A stretch of 57,038 nt of DNA from Devosia geojensis (GCF_000969415.1 NZ_JZEX01000058.1:1-57038), one strand, 5' to 3'. Positions 36,471 through 47,480 are shown, numbered from the stretch's first letter. Program-made: numbers and translations. The notes: generated by a model from the sequence alone, not told the origin.

Positions 36471-37054
36471 CAGAGGCTCACTTCGCCAGCGGCAAGCAAT
36501 CGAAGGGCCTCGGGGTAGAGACGGTGCTCCTCGACGAGCACGCGGGCAGCGAGGGTTTCAGGCGTGTCATCCGGCAAAACCGGCACTTTGGCCTGGAGGA
36601 TCACCGGCCCTTCATCGAGCCCTGTGGTGACGAAGTGCACGCTGCAGCCGTGCTCGGCGACCTTGTCAGCCAGCGCCCGCGCGTGCGTATCGAGCCCGCG
36701 ATAAAGCGGCAGCAGCGAGGGGTGGACGTTGATCATCCGGCCCTGCCAGCGCGCGATGAAGGCAGGCGAGAGGATGCGCATGAAGCCGGCAAGGCAGACG
36801 ATCTCGGCGCCCCAGCTCTCCAGTACCTCGTTGATCGCCATATCGAACGCCTCACGGCTTTCATAGGCCGATTGCGCCAGCGACCTGGTGGCGATGCCTT
36901 CGGCGGCGGCGATCTCGAGCCCTTGGGCAGCGGCGCGATTGGAGAAGACGCCGACGATCTCGGCCGGATAGTGCGGCGCCCTGGCGGCCGCGATCAGGGC
37001 GGACATGTTGGAGCCGCGCCCGGAGATCAGGATGGCGACGCGCTTACGCCTCAT
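36470..37054 (-). CDS. purN: phosphoribosylglycinamide formyltransferase PurN
   Basis: PurN formylates GAR to FGAR with 10-formyl-tetrahydrofolate, step three of purine synthesis. The 194 residues fit the folate-dependent enzyme: [15 protein letters not shown] (~6-20) for the phosphate, [10 protein letters not shown], and the catalytic [13 protein letters not shown] (His with Asn) plus [13 protein letters not shown] (Asp). The ATG overlaps the purM stop (ATGA). A long open frame further upstream is an alternate frame of purM and not part of purN. Confidence 0.97.
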   Translation of the reverse strand: MRRKRVAILISGRGSNMSALIAAARAPHYPAEIVGVFSNRAAAQGLEIAAAEGIATRSLAQSAYESREAFDMAINEVLESWGAEIVCLAGFMRILSPAFIARWQGRMINVHPSLLPLYRGLDTHARALADKVAEHGCSVHFVTTGLDEGPVILQAKVPVLPDDTPETLAARVLVEEHRLYPEALRLLAAGEVSL

Positions 37055-38127
37055 AGGGCGAGCTTGCCGCGGAAGGTGACCGGCTCGCCCACGCGCTCGA
37101 CGAGCGAGCCGACGACGGCCGCGGTCTCGCCGGCGGCGGCCAGATGTTCGACCAGCCGGTTGGCATCGTCGGCGGCGACAGCTGCGAGCATGCCGACGCC
37201 GCAGTTGAAGGTGCGCAGCATCTCGCGCTCGTCCATACCGCCGACATGGGCGAGCCAGCCGAAGACCCTCGGAACGGTCACCTTGCCGAGGTCGATATCG
37301 GCGGCGAGCGTCTCGGGCAGGACGCGCGGGATATTGTCGATGAAGCCGCCGCCGGTGATGTGGGCGAGGGCCTTGATGCCGATGCCGGCCTTCAGGGCCG
37401 AGAGGATCGGCTTCACATAGATGCGCGTTGGCGTCAGCAGCGCTTCGGCGAGCGACTGGCCAGGCGCGAAAGGCGCGTCCATGTACCAGTCGGTATCGGC
37501 GACCTCGACGATCCTGCGCACCAGCGAATAGCCGTTGGAATGAACGCCCGAAGAGGCAATGGCGACGAGCACGTCGCCGGCGGCGATGTCGGCGCGCGGC
37601 AGAAGCGTGCCGCGCTCGGCTGCACCCACGGCGAAGCCGGCAAGATCGTAGTCCTTGCCATGATACATGCCGGGCATCTCGGCCGTCTCGCCGCCGATGA
37701 GCGCGCAGCCAGCGATGCGGCAGCCTTCGGCGATGCCTTCGACGATGGCCGTGCCCTGGGCGACGTCGAGCCGGCCAGTCGCCAGGTAGTCGAGGAAGAA
37801 GAGGGGCTCGGCGCCCTGCACGACGATATCGTTGACGCACATGGCGACGAGATCGATGCCGATGGTCGTGTGATTGCCGGTGTCGATGGCAATCTTGAGC
37901 TTGGTGCCCACCCCATCATTGGCGGCGACCAGCACCGGATCGGTGAAGCCTGCGGCTTTCAGGTCGAAGATGCCGCCGAACCCGCCGATTTCGCCGTCCG
38001 CGCCCGGCCGTCGAGTGGAGCGCACCGCCGGCTTGATCGCCTCGACCAGCGCGTTGCCAGCATCGATGTCCACGCCCGCCTGCTTGTACGAAAGACCGTT
38101 TGATGGCAGGTTTTGCGGGTCGGACAT
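37051..38127 (-). CDS. purM: phosphoribosylformylglycinamidine cyclo-ligase PurM
   Basis: PurM closes the imidazole ring, turning FGAM into AIR with ATP. From [22 protein letters not shown] (in two parts) the 358 residues match the AIRS family. Signatures: [18 protein letters not shown] (~54-71), [35 protein letters not shown], and [13 protein letters not shown]. Operon order purM-purN-kinase, each start overlapping the previous stop. The ATG at 38127 is preferred over 38199. An 18-bp palindrome sits in the upstream divergent gap. Confidence 0.98.
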   Translation of the reverse strand: MSDPQNLPSNGLSYKQAGVDIDAGNALVEAIKPAVRSTRRPGADGEIGGFGGIFDLKAAGFTDPVLVAANDGVGTKLKIAIDTGNHTTIGIDLVAMCVNDIVVQGAEPLFFLDYLATGRLDVAQGTAIVEGIAEGCRIAGCALIGGETAEMPGMYHGKDYDLAGFAVGAAERGTLLPRADIAAGDVLVAIASSGVHSNGYSLVRRIVEVADTDWYMDAPFAPGQSLAEALLTPTRIYVKPILSALKAGIGIKALAHITGGGFIDNIPRVLPETLAADIDLGKVTVPRVFGWLAHVGGMDEREMLRTFNCGVGMLAAVAADDANRLVEHLAAAGETAAVVGSLVERVGEPVTFRGKLAL

Positions 38128-38207
38128 GTGTGCATGAGCCAGTTGGAAAAAGGGCGGTCGAACGCGGTGGCGTGCGTCAAAGACCGTTGCACTTTCCAAG
38201 GCCGACC

Positions 38208-38225
38208 GCTAACAGCGCTGATAGC
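38208..38225. promoter_or_regulatory. 18-bp palindrome between purM and perM, operator candidate
   Basis: GCTAACAGC (38208-38216) is followed at once by GCTGATAGC (38217-38225), an inverted repeat with 8 of 9 matching pairs. It lies 81 nt from the purM start and 36 nt from the perM start in the divergent gap, where a shared repressor could act on either. I cannot name the regulator. Confidence 0.3.
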
Positions 38226-38260
38226 TTCTCCACCACAGCGACGCAAGGGTCGGCCGGCCG

Positions 38261-39352
38261 ATGACACTGCGAAATCAAGTGCTGATCTGGATCGCGTTCT
38301 TCATCGTGTTGATGCTGGCGCTCTGGATATTCCGGGGCATCCTGTTGCCCTTCGTCGTCGGCGCAACACTCGCCTACCTCCTCAATCCGCTGGTCAACCA
38401 ATTGCAGAAGTGGCGGTTCAGCCGGGGCTGGGCGACGGCCGTCGTGCTCCTCAGCGTCGTTGCCATCATTCTTGGCCTCTTCTTCATGCTGGTGCCGCTT
38501 GCGGGCCAGCAGGTGGGTGGCCTGATCCAGCGGCTGCCGGGCTACGCCAGCGACCTGCAGGAGCTGGCGCGGCGCTGGGCGCCGGAACTCAACGCCTGGC
38601 TCGGACCCGAGCAGGCCGCGCGGCTCGAAGCGACGATCAGCGATCTGCTGGGGCGCATCGTCGGGTTTGCCGGCGGGATAACGGGAGAAATCCTCGCGAG
38701 CGGCTGGGGCGTGATCACCACCATCGGCATCGTCGTCTTCACACCCGTCGTCGCCTTCTACATCCTGCTCGACTGGGAGGGCATGGTGCGGGGCGTCAAC
38801 AACCTGTTGCCCGTCCAGTACAAGGATGAGATCCGCGGGATTCTCGCCGAAATCGACAGCTCCATGGCGGGCGTCATTCGCGGGCAGGGGAGCGTCATCC
38901 TGATCCTCGCCGTCTTCTATGCAACAGCGCTCAGCCTGGCGGGCCTGAATTTCGGGCTGGCAATCGGGCTCATCGGCGGGCTCTTCAGCTTCGTGCCCTA
39001 TGTGGGTTTCGCTATCGGCTTCCTGCTCTCGATGGGGGTTGCCATCGTTCAGTTCTGGCCGAATTGGTGGATGGTGGCTGTGATCTTCGCGATTTACATG
39101 GTCGGACAGTTCCTGGAGGGCAATATCCTCTATCCCAAGCTCGTCGGATCGAGCATCAACATCAACCCGGTGTGGTTGATGTTCGCGCTCCTGGCGTTCA
39201 GCCTCTTGTTCGGGTTTGTCGGGCTGCTGTTGGCGGTGCCATTGGCGGCGATCGGCGGGGTGCTGGTGCGCTACGGCGTGCGCAAGTACAAGGCGAGTGC
39301 GCTTTATCTCGGGGAGAACGGTGACAAGGGTGGTGACCAGACCGCAGTCTGA
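38261..39352 (+). CDS. AI-2E (PerM) family membrane protein
   Basis: The 363-residue protein belongs to the AI-2 exporter/PerM family, with about eight membrane helices. Early helices are LIWIAFFIVLMLALWIF and ILLPFVVGATLAYLLNPLV (~30-50). A charged loop (~95-130) holds AERL-type residues. The conserved late part contains LIGGLFSFVPYVGFAIG and GNILYPKLVGSSININPVWLMFALL (in pieces, ~285-320). Substrate is not known for this branch. hdaA overlaps its 3' end by 32 nt. Confidence 0.9.
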   Translation: MTLRNQVLIWIAFFIVLMLALWIFRGILLPFVVGATLAYLLNPLVNQLQKWRFSRGWATAVVLLSVVAIILGLFFMLVPLAGQQVGGLIQRLPGYASDLQELARRWAPELNAWLGPEQAARLEATISDLLGRIVGFAGGITGEILASGWGVITTIGIVVFTPVVAFYILLDWEGMVRGVNNLLPVQYKDEIRGILAEIDSSMAGVIRGQGSVILILAVFYATALSLAGLNFGLAIGLIGGLFSFVPYVGFAIGFLLSMGVAIVQFWPNWWMVAVIFAIYMVGQFLEGNILYPKLVGSSININPVWLMFALLAFSLLFGFVGLLLAVPLAAIGGVLVRYGVRKYKASALYLGENGDKGGDQTAV

Positions 39353-40094
39353 TCGGACGGAGCCGACCCAAGAGCAGCTCGGATCTGTCGAGCAGCTCGT
39401 TCTCGACTTCGGCCATACGCCCTCTCACGCCGAGGACGACTTCATCGTGGGCGAGGGCAATCGTCTCGCCCACGGCCGCATCGCAGCCTTTCCGAACTGG
39501 CCGGATCCGATGACGCTGCTCGTTGGGCCAGCGAAAGCCGGGAAGTCGCATCTGGCGCGCATCTTCGCCGACCGGAGCGGCGCGCTGCTGGCGCGACCGT
39601 CCGAGATCGCCGCGCTGGCGGCGGCGGGGGGCGTCGAGCCGCTGGTCATCGAGGACATCGATCAGGCAGGGTATGAGGAAGACGCGCTCTTTCATCTGCT
39701 CAACCAGAGCATGCGCGATCATCGTCCCTTGCTGATGACGGCGCGTGAGCCGATCGAGGCCTGGCCCTACCGCACCAACGACGTGCGATCGCGCGCGCGG
39801 CGCGCCGCCGCATTCGCCGTCGAGATGACCGACGACATTCAATTGTCACAGATGTTCGTGAAATTGTTCGGGGATCGCCAGGTAACCGTCGATCCCAGGA
39901 TCATCGCCTATCTGGTGGCGCGCATGGAACGGTCCACCGAGGAGGCGGTCGCGCTCTGCGACCTGATGGATCGCCTGGCGTTGACCAGAGGAACCGCGAT
40001 AACCCGCAAAATTGCTGCAGAAGCCCTCGAACTGCGCCGCGCCGCGCGCGGCGAAGCGAACGAGGACCACCCGGAAAGCGATACCGATGAATGA
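39321..40094 (+). CDS. hdaA: DnaA-like regulatory ATPase HdaA (DnaA inactivator)
   Basis: HdaA is the alphaproteobacterial Hda, a DnaA-related AAA+ protein that stimulates ATP hydrolysis by DnaA after initiation. The GTG start at 39321 sits inside perM behind GGGGAGAAC; two further GTGs at 39330 and 39333 are also possible. With 257 residues it carries an N-terminal QLVLDFGH (~20-27), a clamp-binding-like motif, then [12 protein letters not shown] (altered Walker A) and VIEDIDQ (Walker B). The arginine finger is probably in NDVRSRA. Gene order perM-hdaA-ppk is typical for Rhizobiales. Confidence 0.9.
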   Translation: MTRVVTRPQSDRTEPTQEQLGSVEQLVLDFGHTPSHAEDDFIVGEGNRLAHGRIAAFPNWPDPMTLLVGPAKAGKSHLARIFADRSGALLARPSEIAALAAAGGVEPLVIEDIDQAGYEEDALFHLLNQSMRDHRPLLMTAREPIEAWPYRTNDVRSRARRAAAFAVEMTDDIQLSQMFVKLFGDRQVTVDPRIIAYLVARMERSTEEAVALCDLMDRLALTRGTAITRKIAAEALELRRAARGEANEDHPESDTDE

Positions 40095-42258
40095 GATGAG
40101 CGAAATCAGCGAGGCGGAAGCCGGCATGCCGGATGCACAGGCGCTGCGGGAAAGTCCCGCGCGCTTCGTCAACCGCGAAGTGAGCTGGCTGCAGTTCAAC
40201 ATGCGCGTGCTGGAGGAGGCTGGCAACGAGAACCATCCTCTGCTCGAGCGCCTGCGGTTCGTCTCGATCTCGGCCAACAACCTCGACGAATTCTACATGG
40301 TTCGCGTCGCGGGCCTCAAAGGCCAGATCCGGGCGGGGCTGACCAAGCAGAGTGCCGACGGGCTGACGCCGGGCGAGCAGATCGAGGAGATCACCATGCT
40401 CGCCAAGCACCTGCAGCTCGAGCAGCAGGAGCACTGGCAGACCCTGCGCGAGGAGCTTTTCGCCCAGAACGTCGTCATTCATGAATCCGACGATCTCTCG
40501 TCCGAGCAGGTGGCATATCTCGAAAAGCTCTTCCGAGAAGAGATTTTTCCTGTTCTCACCCCAATCGCTGTCGACCCGGCGCACCCGTTTCCGTTCATTC
40601 CCAATCTCGGCATAGCGCTCGCCTTCGAACTGAAGCGCCCGAACGACGACCTGCCGCTGACGGCGCTGGTGCGCATCCCGTCCAATCTCGACCGGTTCAT
40701 CAACCTGCCGGGGAGCCTTGCGTCCGACGGCCGCAGCGAGGTCGTGACCATCGACACGCTGGTCAAGCTCTTCTTCCACAAGATGTTCCCGGGCCATGAA
40801 GTGGTCGGCTCCGGCGCCTTCCGGCTGATCCGCGACAGCGAGATCGAAATCGACGACGAGGCGGCGGACCTGGTCGTGGAGTTCGAATCGGCGCTCCGGC
40901 AGCGGCGGCGTGGGCAGGTCATCCGGCTCGAGATCGAGAAATCGATGCCCCGCGCCCTCAAGCGCCAGATAAGCGAACAGTTGGGAGTCGCAGAATCCGA
41001 CATCTTCGAGGTCCAGGGTTTCCTCGGGCTCGCCGACGCGCGCAAGATCTGCGACCTTGAGCGGCCAGACCTCAAGTTTCCGCCTTACCATGCGCGCTTT
41101 CCCGAGCGCATCCGCGACTACAACGGAGACAGCTTCGCCGCCATCCGGGCCAAGGACATTCTGGTCCATCATCCGTTCGAGAGCTTCGATGTGGTGGCGC
41201 AGTTCCTGATGCAAGCGGCGCGCGATCCGGATGTGGTTGCGATCAAGCAGACGCTCTATCGCACCTCGGCCGACAGCCCCATCGTCAAGGCCCTCATCCT
41301 GGCGGCGGAGGCGGGCAAGTCGGTCACGTGCCTGGTCGAACTAAAGGCGCGGTTCGACGAGGAGGCCAACATCCGCTGGGCGCGGGACCTGGAGCGGGCA
41401 GGGGCACAGGTGGTCTTCGGCTTCATCGAATTGAAGACCCACGCCAAGCTCAGCCAGGTGGTGCGGCGCGAGAAGGGCAAGCTCGTCAGCTACTGCCATA
41501 TCGGCACGGGCAACTACCACCCGATCACCGCCAAGATCTACACGGACCTCAGTTACTTCACCATCGACCCGGCGATCACGCGGGATGTGGCGCGGGTGTT
41601 CAACTTCATTACCGGTTATGCGCGTCCGACGGAGCTCGAGAGCATCGCGGTCTCGCCGGTCACCCTGCGGCAAACGCTGCTCGACAACATCTCGCGCGAG
41701 GTGGAGTATGCACAGCGCGGCGAGCCCGCGAGCATCATCTTCAAGATGAACTCGCTCGTCGATCCGCAGATCATCGATGCCCTCTATGATGCCAGTCGGG
41801 CGGGCGTCTCCATCGATCTCATCGTGCGCGGCATCTGCTGCCTGCGGCCCGGCATCCCTGGCTTCTCGGACAATATCCGGGTCAAGTCGGTGGTCGGGCG
41901 CTTCCTCGAGCATTCCCGCATCTACTGTTTCGGCAACGGTGCGGCGATGCCCTCACCGCAGGCGCGCGTCTACATGTCCTCGGCAGACATCATGCAGCGC
42001 AACCTCGACGGGCGCGTCGAGGTCATGGTGCCCATTTTCAACAAGACGGTGCATAAACAAATCCTCGACAGGATCATCATTGCATATCTGCGCGACAACC
42101 AGCAAAGCTGGGAAGTGTTGCCGGACGGCAGCTCGCACCGCATACGCGCGAAGGAAGGCGATGAGCCTTTCAATGCGCACGACTATTTCATGACCAATCC
42201 CTCGCTATCCGGGCGCGGGAGTGCCGGTGTACGTGAGGGCGACGAGGTCATCGAGTGA
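40087..42258 (+). CDS. ppk: polyphosphate kinase 1
   Basis: Ppk makes polyphosphate from ATP at the membrane. From ATG 40087 the protein has 723 residues, the family length. Signatures: [17 protein letters not shown] near the N-terminus, [32 protein letters not shown], then [24 protein letters not shown] (in two parts), which carries the autophosphorylated catalytic His, and a C-terminal domain with [15 protein letters not shown]. It overlaps hdaA by 8 nt, and ppx overlaps its stop (GTGA). Confidence 0.98.
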   Translation: MNEMSEISEAEAGMPDAQALRESPARFVNREVSWLQFNMRVLEEAGNENHPLLERLRFVSISANNLDEFYMVRVAGLKGQIRAGLTKQSADGLTPGEQIEEITMLAKHLQLEQQEHWQTLREELFAQNVVIHESDDLSSEQVAYLEKLFREEIFPVLTPIAVDPAHPFPFIPNLGIALAFELKRPNDDLPLTALVRIPSNLDRFINLPGSLASDGRSEVVTIDTLVKLFFHKMFPGHEVVGSGAFRLIRDSEIEIDDEAADLVVEFESALRQRRRGQVIRLEIEKSMPRALKRQISEQLGVAESDIFEVQGFLGLADARKICDLERPDLKFPPYHARFPERIRDYNGDSFAAIRAKDILVHHPFESFDVVAQFLMQAARDPDVVAIKQTLYRTSADSPIVKALILAAEAGKSVTCLVELKARFDEEANIRWARDLERAGAQVVFGFIELKTHAKLSQVVRREKGKLVSYCHIGTGNYHPITAKIYTDLSYFTIDPAITRDVARVFNFITGYARPTELESIAVSPVTLRQTLLDNISREVEYAQRGEPASIIFKMNSLVDPQIIDALYDASRAGVSIDLIVRGICCLRPGIPGFSDNIRVKSVVGRFLEHSRIYCFGNGAAMPSPQARVYMSSADIMQRNLDGRVEVMVPIFNKTVHKQILDRIIIAYLRDNQQSWEVLPDGSSHRIRAKEGDEPFNAHDYFMTNPSLSGRGSAGVREGDEVIE

Positions 42259-43796
42259 ACCAATACTGGGGCGTAGACGCCGATCCGACCGCTCAAGGCC
42301 GCATCAAGGGCGCCCGCCCCGTTGCCGTGCTCGATATCGGGTCGAACTCGGTTCGTCTCGTCGTCTACGAACGCCATGCGCGCTCGCTGACACCGCTTTA
42401 CAACGAGAAGTCCGCATGCGCGCTCGGTCGCGGTATGGCGGCCAACGGTCGGCTGGCTGACGAGAACGTCGAGCGGGCGCTGACTGCCATCAAGCGGTTC
42501 GCCCTCGTCGCACGGCTGATGCGCGCCGGCCAGGTGCATATTCTTGCGACCTCCGCCGTGCGGGATGCCTCCAACCGCGATGAGTTCGTCGCGGCGGTGG
42601 AGGCGATCATGGACGCGCCGGTCAATGTCCTCAGCGGCGAGCAGGAAGCGCACTATGCGGCGCTTGGCGTCGTAGCCGGCTACCCCGAGTTCTCGGGGAT
42701 GGTCGGCGACCTCGGCGGAGGAAGCCTCGAGCTTTCCACCATTGCCGACGGCGTCGACACCAATGGAGAGACCTACGAACTCGGTGTCATCCGCCTTCAG
42801 GACGACAGCGGCGGCTCACCGGTCAAGGCGGCCTCGATCGTCAGAAGCCGTCTGAAGAGCGCCTCGCTCGATGCCAATCTGCGCGACGGCACCTTCTGCG
42901 CCATCGGCGGGACCTGGCGGACGCTGGCCAAGATCCACCAGAGCCTTGCCGACTATCCATTGCACATGGTGCAGCACTATACCGTGCCCGCCGAGTCGAT
43001 GATCAAGCTGTGCAACGAGATCGTTTCTGCCGGCGGAAGCAACAAATCCTATCCCGGTTCCGATCACGCCAGTTCCTCACGTCGCGAACTGGTGCCGTTC
43101 GGTGCGGCGGTGATGGGCGAGGTGCTGAAAGCCGGCAAGTTCCGGCAGGTGGCGTTCTCGGCGCTTGGCGTGCGCGAAGGCTACCTCTACAGCCTTCTCG
43201 ATCGCAGCGAGCAGAAGATCGATCCGTTGCTGCAGGGCGCGGAGGAGATGTCGGTCCTGCGCTCGCGATCGCCCGCCCACGCGCGCGACCTCATCGAGTT
43301 CACCGGCAAGTACGTCGCCGTAGCCGGGCTTGCCGAGACGGCCGAGGAAGCTCGGTTGCGGCACGTTGCCTGCCTCCTTGCCGATATCGGCTGGCGGGCG
43401 CATCCCGACTACCGGGCCGAGCAGAGCATCGATACTGTTGCCTACAGCTCACTGAGCGGCATCGATCATCCGGGCCGGGCCTTTCTTTCGGAAGTGCTTG
43501 CCGTCCGCTACGCCGGGATCAAGCGCAAGGGCGTCGACCGGCCGCTCTTCAGCCTTTCGAGCAGCGAAGATGGAAACCGGGCGCGGCTGATCGGAGCGCT
43601 GTTCCGCGTCGCTTACCCGATGTCGGCGGCCATGCCCGGCGTGCTGCCGCGGGTCGGCTTCCGCGTTGACGATGAAACGATCGTGCTCGATCTGCCGCGC
43701 GATCTGGCTTTCCTCGATGGCGAGCATCTGCGCGGGCGCCTCGAGCAGTTTGCAGGCGTTGCAGGGTTCAAGGCCTCGGTGGTGAACGTCGCCTGA
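42255..43796 (+). CDS. exopolyphosphatase / guanosine pentaphosphate phosphohydrolase (Ppx/GppA)
   Basis: The 513-residue enzyme starts at GTG (42255), overlapping the ppk stop. The actin-like fold is shown by [15 protein letters not shown] (~27-41), [13 protein letters not shown] (~98), the SGEQEAHY acid/base and [11 protein letters not shown] (~155). The C-terminal HD-like helical domain follows. The enzyme breaks down polyphosphate or pppGpp; pairing with ppk suggests that polyphosphate turnover is its main task. The symbol is left open between ppx and gppA. Confidence 0.93.
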   Translation: MNQYWGVDADPTAQGRIKGARPVAVLDIGSNSVRLVVYERHARSLTPLYNEKSACALGRGMAANGRLADENVERALTAIKRFALVARLMRAGQVHILATSAVRDASNRDEFVAAVEAIMDAPVNVLSGEQEAHYAALGVVAGYPEFSGMVGDLGGGSLELSTIADGVDTNGETYELGVIRLQDDSGGSPVKAASIVRSRLKSASLDANLRDGTFCAIGGTWRTLAKIHQSLADYPLHMVQHYTVPAESMIKLCNEIVSAGGSNKSYPGSDHASSSRRELVPFGAAVMGEVLKAGKFRQVAFSALGVREGYLYSLLDRSEQKIDPLLQGAEEMSVLRSRSPAHARDLIEFTGKYVAVAGLAETAEEARLRHVACLLADIGWRAHPDYRAEQSIDTVAYSSLSGIDHPGRAFLSEVLAVRYAGIKRKGVDRPLFSLSSSEDGNRARLIGALFRVAYPMSAAMPGVLPRVGFRVDDETIVLDLPRDLAFLDGEHLRGRLEQFAGVAGFKASVVNVA

Positions 43797-43811
43797 CGTG
43801 GCGCTTGCCAA

Positions 43812-44978
43812 TCAGTTCGCGCCAGCGGATTCCACCGGGAACTCGACAATCCCCTTTCGTGTCGCCACCAGTCCGATGCGGCCATGCTTGATGGCGAGCG
43901 CCTTTTCGCCGAAGAGCTTGCGCCGCCAGCCTCGCAGGGCGGGAACGTCCGCCTCGTCGTCAAGAACGAGCGCATCGATCTCCTCGGATGTGGCGATGAT
44001 GCGCGCGGCGACGCCATGCTCCTCGGCCACCGATTTCAGCAGCACGCGAATCAGGTCGCCGACGGCGCCCTTTGGCGAAGGGCCGCGATAGCGTTCGGGA
44101 AGGGCCGGCAGTTCCTTCTTGTCCAGCGCTTCGACCGCCTTGAGGGTCGCCATGATCTCGGCGGCTGCTGCGCTGCGCCCGAAGCCGCGCGGCACGGCGC
44201 GCAGGTTCTCGAACGCCTCTGGGGTCAGCGGGCGCTGAACGGCAAGCTCGTAGAGCACATCGTCCTTGAAGATGCGGCTGCGGGGTTGGTCGAGCTCCTG
44301 CGCGCGACGCTCGCGCCACTCGGCGAGGCGCTGCAGCGCAGCGAGATCGCGCGGGCGGTTGATGCGCAGCTTCAGCCGCTCCCAGGCTTTCGTCGGCTCG
44401 ATGACATAGGTGTCGACGCGGCGCAGGAGCTCCAGTTCGTCGTCGACCCACTCGCCGCGATGGGTTGCCTCCACCTGAGCCGTCAGCGAACGATAGATCT
44501 CACGCAGATGCGTGACGTCGGCGAGGGCGTAGGTGCGCTGCTTCTCGCTCAGCGGGCGCGCGGACCAATCGGTGAAGCGGGAGGACTTGTCGAGCGAGAC
44601 ATTGGTGATGGCGCGCACGAGGCTGTCATAGGAGGCGCTGTCGCCGAAGCCGCAGACGCTGGCGGCGATCTGGGTGTCGTAGATATTGGCCGGCACACGC
44701 CCGGTCATCTTGACGAAGATCTCGATATCCTGGCGCGCGGCGTGGAAAACCTTGACGACGTCCGGGTTGTCGAGCAGGGCAATGAACGACTTGAGATCGA
44801 GCTTGGCGGCGAGGGGATCGATCAGCACCGCCTCCTCGTCGGTCGCAGCCTGGATCAGACAGAGCTTGGGCCAGTAAGTCGTCTCGCGCAGGAACTCGGT
44901 GTCGACGGTCACGAAGTCGAATTTGGCGGCACGCTGGCAGAAGGCTGCCAAGGCCTCGCTCGTAGTGATCAGATCCAT
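43812..44978 (-). CDS. rnd: ribonuclease D
   Basis: RNase D is a 3'-5' exoribonuclease that trims tRNA and other structured RNA ends. From MDLITTSEAL (44978) it has 388 residues. The DEDD active site is visible: FVTVDTEFLRE (~22-32), KVFHAARQDIEIF (~80-92), and the Y/H segment YALADVTHLREIY (~150-162). One HRDC domain follows (KAWERLKLRINRPRDLAAL, in two parts, ~195-215) and a second, less clear one lies near the C-terminus. Convergent with the ppx gene and divergent from aspS, with 193 nt to the start of aspS. Confidence 0.97.
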   Translation of the reverse strand: MDLITTSEALAAFCQRAAKFDFVTVDTEFLRETTYWPKLCLIQAATDEEAVLIDPLAAKLDLKSFIALLDNPDVVKVFHAARQDIEIFVKMTGRVPANIYDTQIAASVCGFGDSASYDSLVRAITNVSLDKSSRFTDWSARPLSEKQRTYALADVTHLREIYRSLTAQVEATHRGEWVDDELELLRRVDTYVIEPTKAWERLKLRINRPRDLAALQRLAEWRERRAQELDQPRSRIFKDDVLYELAVQRPLTPEAFENLRAVPRGFGRSAAAAEIMATLKAVEALDKKELPALPERYRGPSPKGAVGDLIRVLLKSVAEEHGVAARIIATSEEIDALVLDDEADVPALRGWRRKLFGEKALAIKHGRIGLVATRKGIVEFPVESAGAN

Positions 44979-45171
44979 ACCTACCAATCCAGAAAGTCAG
45001 GGTGCCTTTCCTAACAGGTCAGGCGCATGCACTCCAGAACGGATTCTGGCAAGAGTATGGCAAAGTCGCCCGCGTCGCGAAAGCCGAAGGGGCAGGGACG
45101 GCTCAACTTGACAACCGGGCGCGCGCATGCGCTTTTCCGCGCCAAGATTTCCGGCCTTTTCTGGTTCTGTC

Positions 45172-46968
45172 ATGACATTGCATCGCTACCGCTCGCACAC
45201 CTGTGCCGCTTTGACCGCTGCCGATGCGGGGGGCTCCGTCCGCCTCAGCGGCTGGGTCCATCGTATCCGCGACCATGGCGGCCTGCTCTTCATCGACCTG
45301 CGCGACCACTACGGCATCACCCAATGCGTGGTCGATCCCGATTCGCCCGCCTTTTCGGACGCCGAGAAGGTGCGCGCCGAATGGGTCATCCGTGTGGATG
45401 GCGAGGTGAAACTGCGTGGCGCGGATGCGGTCAATCCTAACCTGCCGACGGGCGAGATCGAGGTGTTCATCCGCGAGATCGAGGTGCTCTCGAGCGCCAA
45501 GGAGCTGCCGCTGCCGGTGTTCGGCGAGCCGGACTATCCGGAAGACGTGCGCCTGCGCTACCGGTTCCTGGACCTGCGCCGCGAGACGCTGCACGCCAAC
45601 ATCGTCAAGCGTAGCCAGATCATCGCCGAGATGCGCCGCCGCATGACGGACTCCGGTTTCGCCGAGTACTCGACGCCGATTCTCACGGCCTCCTCGCCGG
45701 AAGGCGCGCGCGACTTCCTGGTGCCGAGCCGCATTCATCCCGGCAAGTTCTTCGCCCTTCCGCAGGCGCCGCAGCAGTATAAGCAACTGCTGATGGTCGC
45801 CGGGTTCGACCGCTACTTCCAGATCGCGCCGTGCTTCCGCGACGAGGACCCGCGCGCCGACCGGCTGCCCGGCGAGTTCTACCAGCTCGACCTGGAAATG
45901 AGTTTCGTGACCCAGGAGGACGTCTGGGACACGATGGAGCCGATCATCACCGGCGTCTTCGAGGCCTTCGCCGACGGCAAGGCCGTGACCAAGCAATGGC
46001 CGCGCATTCCCTATGACGTGGCGATCCGCAAGTACGGCTCGGACAAGCCGGACCTACGCAACCCAATCGAGATGCAGGCCGTGACCGAGCATTTCGCCGG
46101 CTCGGGTTTCAAGGTCTTCGCCAACCTCATTGCCGCCGATCCCAAGACCGAGGTCTGGGCGATTCCGGCCAAGACGGGCGGCTCGCGCGCGTTCTGCGAC
46201 CGCATGAACGCCTGGGCCCAGCAGCAAGGGCAGCCGGGCCTCGGCTACATCTTCTGGCGCAAGGAAGGCGACGTGCTCGAAGGGGCGGGCCCCATCGCCA
46301 AGAACATCGGGCCGGAGCGCACCGAGGCGATCCGCACCCAACTCGGGCTGGACGATGGTGATGCGGCGTTCTTCGTCGCCGGCGACCCGACCAAGTTCTA
46401 CAAGTTCGCGGGTGAAGCCCGCACCAAGGCGGGCACCGATCTGGAACTGGTCGACACCGAGCGGTTCGAGCTCTGCTGGATCGTCGACTTCCCGTTCTAC
46501 GAGTGGAACGAGGACGAGAAGCGCATCGATTTCGCTCACAATCCGTTCTCGATGCCGCAGGGCGGGCTCGAAACGCTGCGCACGACCAACGATCCGCTGA
46601 CCATCAAGGCCTACCAGTACGATGCCGTCTGCAACGGCTTCGAGATCGCTTCCGGCTCGGTGCGCAACCAGGAGCCCGACACCATGGTCGCGGCCTTCGA
46701 GCTGACGGGTACCGGGCGCGAGGAGGTCGAGGAGCGGTTCGGCGGACTTTACCGGGCTTTCCAGTATGGCGCGCCGCCGCATGGCGGGGCCGCGTTCGGG
46801 CTCGACCGCATCGTGATGCTGCTCTGCGGGGTGCAGAACCTGCGCGAGATCACGCTCTTCCCGATGAACCAGCAGGCCGAAGACCTGCTGATGGGCGCCC
46901 CGTCGACGGCGAGCGCCAAGCAACTGCGCGAGTTGCACATCCGGCTCAATCTATCGGACAAGAAATAA
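45172..46968 (+). CDS. aspS: aspartyl-tRNA synthetase, likely non-discriminating (Asp/Asx) type
   Basis: AspRS charges tRNA with aspartate. From ATG 45172 (MTLHRYRS) the protein has 598 residues, the bacterial-type length with OB-fold, catalytic core and inserted GAD domain. Class II motifs are visible: [16 protein letters not shown] (motif 2) and [12 protein letters not shown] (motif 3). The OB-fold loop reads [14 protein letters not shown]; the His (where E. coli has Leu) is a marker of enzymes that also charge tRNA(Asn), which fits the presence of GatB. A terminator follows. TTGACA at 45108 could be a -35 box, without a good -10. Confidence 0.96.
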   Translation: MTLHRYRSHTCAALTAADAGGSVRLSGWVHRIRDHGGLLFIDLRDHYGITQCVVDPDSPAFSDAEKVRAEWVIRVDGEVKLRGADAVNPNLPTGEIEVFIREIEVLSSAKELPLPVFGEPDYPEDVRLRYRFLDLRRETLHANIVKRSQIIAEMRRRMTDSGFAEYSTPILTASSPEGARDFLVPSRIHPGKFFALPQAPQQYKQLLMVAGFDRYFQIAPCFRDEDPRADRLPGEFYQLDLEMSFVTQEDVWDTMEPIITGVFEAFADGKAVTKQWPRIPYDVAIRKYGSDKPDLRNPIEMQAVTEHFAGSGFKVFANLIAADPKTEVWAIPAKTGGSRAFCDRMNAWAQQQGQPGLGYIFWRKEGDVLEGAGPIAKNIGPERTEAIRTQLGLDDGDAAFFVAGDPTKFYKFAGEARTKAGTDLELVDTERFELCWIVDFPFYEWNEDEKRIDFAHNPFSMPQGGLETLRTTNDPLTIKAYQYDAVCNGFEIASGSVRNQEPDTMVAAFELTGTGREEVEERFGGLYRAFQYGAPPHGGAAFGLDRIVMLLCGVQNLREITLFPMNQQAEDLLMGAPSTASAKQLRELHIRLNLSDKK

Positions 46969-46974
46969 AACAAG

Positions 46975-47003
46975 AGGCGCCGCAAGCTGTTGCGGCGCCT
47001 TTC
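46975..47003. terminator. terminator hairpin after aspS, possibly bidirectional
   Basis: AGGCGCCGCAA (46975-46985) pairs with TTGCGGCGCCT (46990-47000) around GCTG, then TTTCT follows on the plus strand (last T of the arm included). On the minus strand the same stem is followed by a T-rich stretch (CTTGTTTTATTTC), so it could also end the convergent NDUFS4-like gene, whose stop is 27 nt away. Confidence 0.75.
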
Positions 47004-47026
47004 TCAGATCTCGTCGGAGTTCCGGA

Positions 47027-47332
47027 TCAGTGCGTCCAGGGCGTTTTGCGGTCGGCACGGAAGTTGTCCGGATAGCTGACGCGCTTGGGCGTCGGCACGT
47101 GCGACGGCTGGACGGCATAGGGGATACCATTGCGCTGGGCATAGGCCTCGGCGGCTTCGAGCGACTCGAAGGAGAGGCGCACCTGCTGGCGCATGTCGGT
47201 GGAGGAGGTGTAGCCCATGAGGGGATCGATGGTGCGCGCTACCTCGGGCTCGTAAACCAGTACCCATTGCTTGGATTTGCCCTTGCCCGACTGCATGGCA
47301 TTGGGGGCGGGGCGATAGATGCGGGCGGTCAT
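47027..47332 (-). CDS. NDUFS4-type accessory subunit of respiratory Complex I
   Basis: The 101-residue protein belongs to the ETC complex I subunit conserved region family (NDUFS4/ 18-kDa subunit). It carries ARIYRPAPNAMQSGKGKSKQWVL (in two parts), DPLMGYTSSTDMRQQVRLSF (~39-58) and the ending PKRVSYPDNFRADRKTPWTH, all typical. Alphaproteobacterial Complex I has this subunit on the peripheral arm, as in mitochondria. The gene is away from any nuo operon here. It converges with aspS. Confidence 0.95.
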   Translation of the reverse strand: MTARIYRPAPNAMQSGKGKSKQWVLVYEPEVARTIDPLMGYTSSTDMRQQVRLSFESLEAAEAYAQRNGIPYAVQPSHVPTPKRVSYPDNFRADRKTPWTH

Positions 47333-47403
47333 TTTACGCGTTGATCCTCAACACCTTGCGCTCAAAACGATCCTCATCAGGCTGCGGCGGGCAGCCTGGG
47401 CGA

Positions 47404-47480
47404 TGGTCGGGGCAGAGTGATTCGAACACTCGACCCCCGGTTCCCAAAACCGGTGCTCTACCAGGCTGAGCTATACCCCG
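47404..47480 (-). tRNA. tRNA-Pro (anticodon TGG)
   Basis: The minus strand forms a 77-nt cloverleaf. Acceptor CGGGGTA pairs with TGCCCCG, D-arm GCTCAGCCTGGTAGAGC, anticodon stem CCGGT/ACCGG with loop TTTGGGA, and T-arm GAGTG-TTCGAAT-CACTC. Discriminator A and CCA are encoded at 47407-47404. Anticodon TGG reads proline. Confidence 0.97.
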
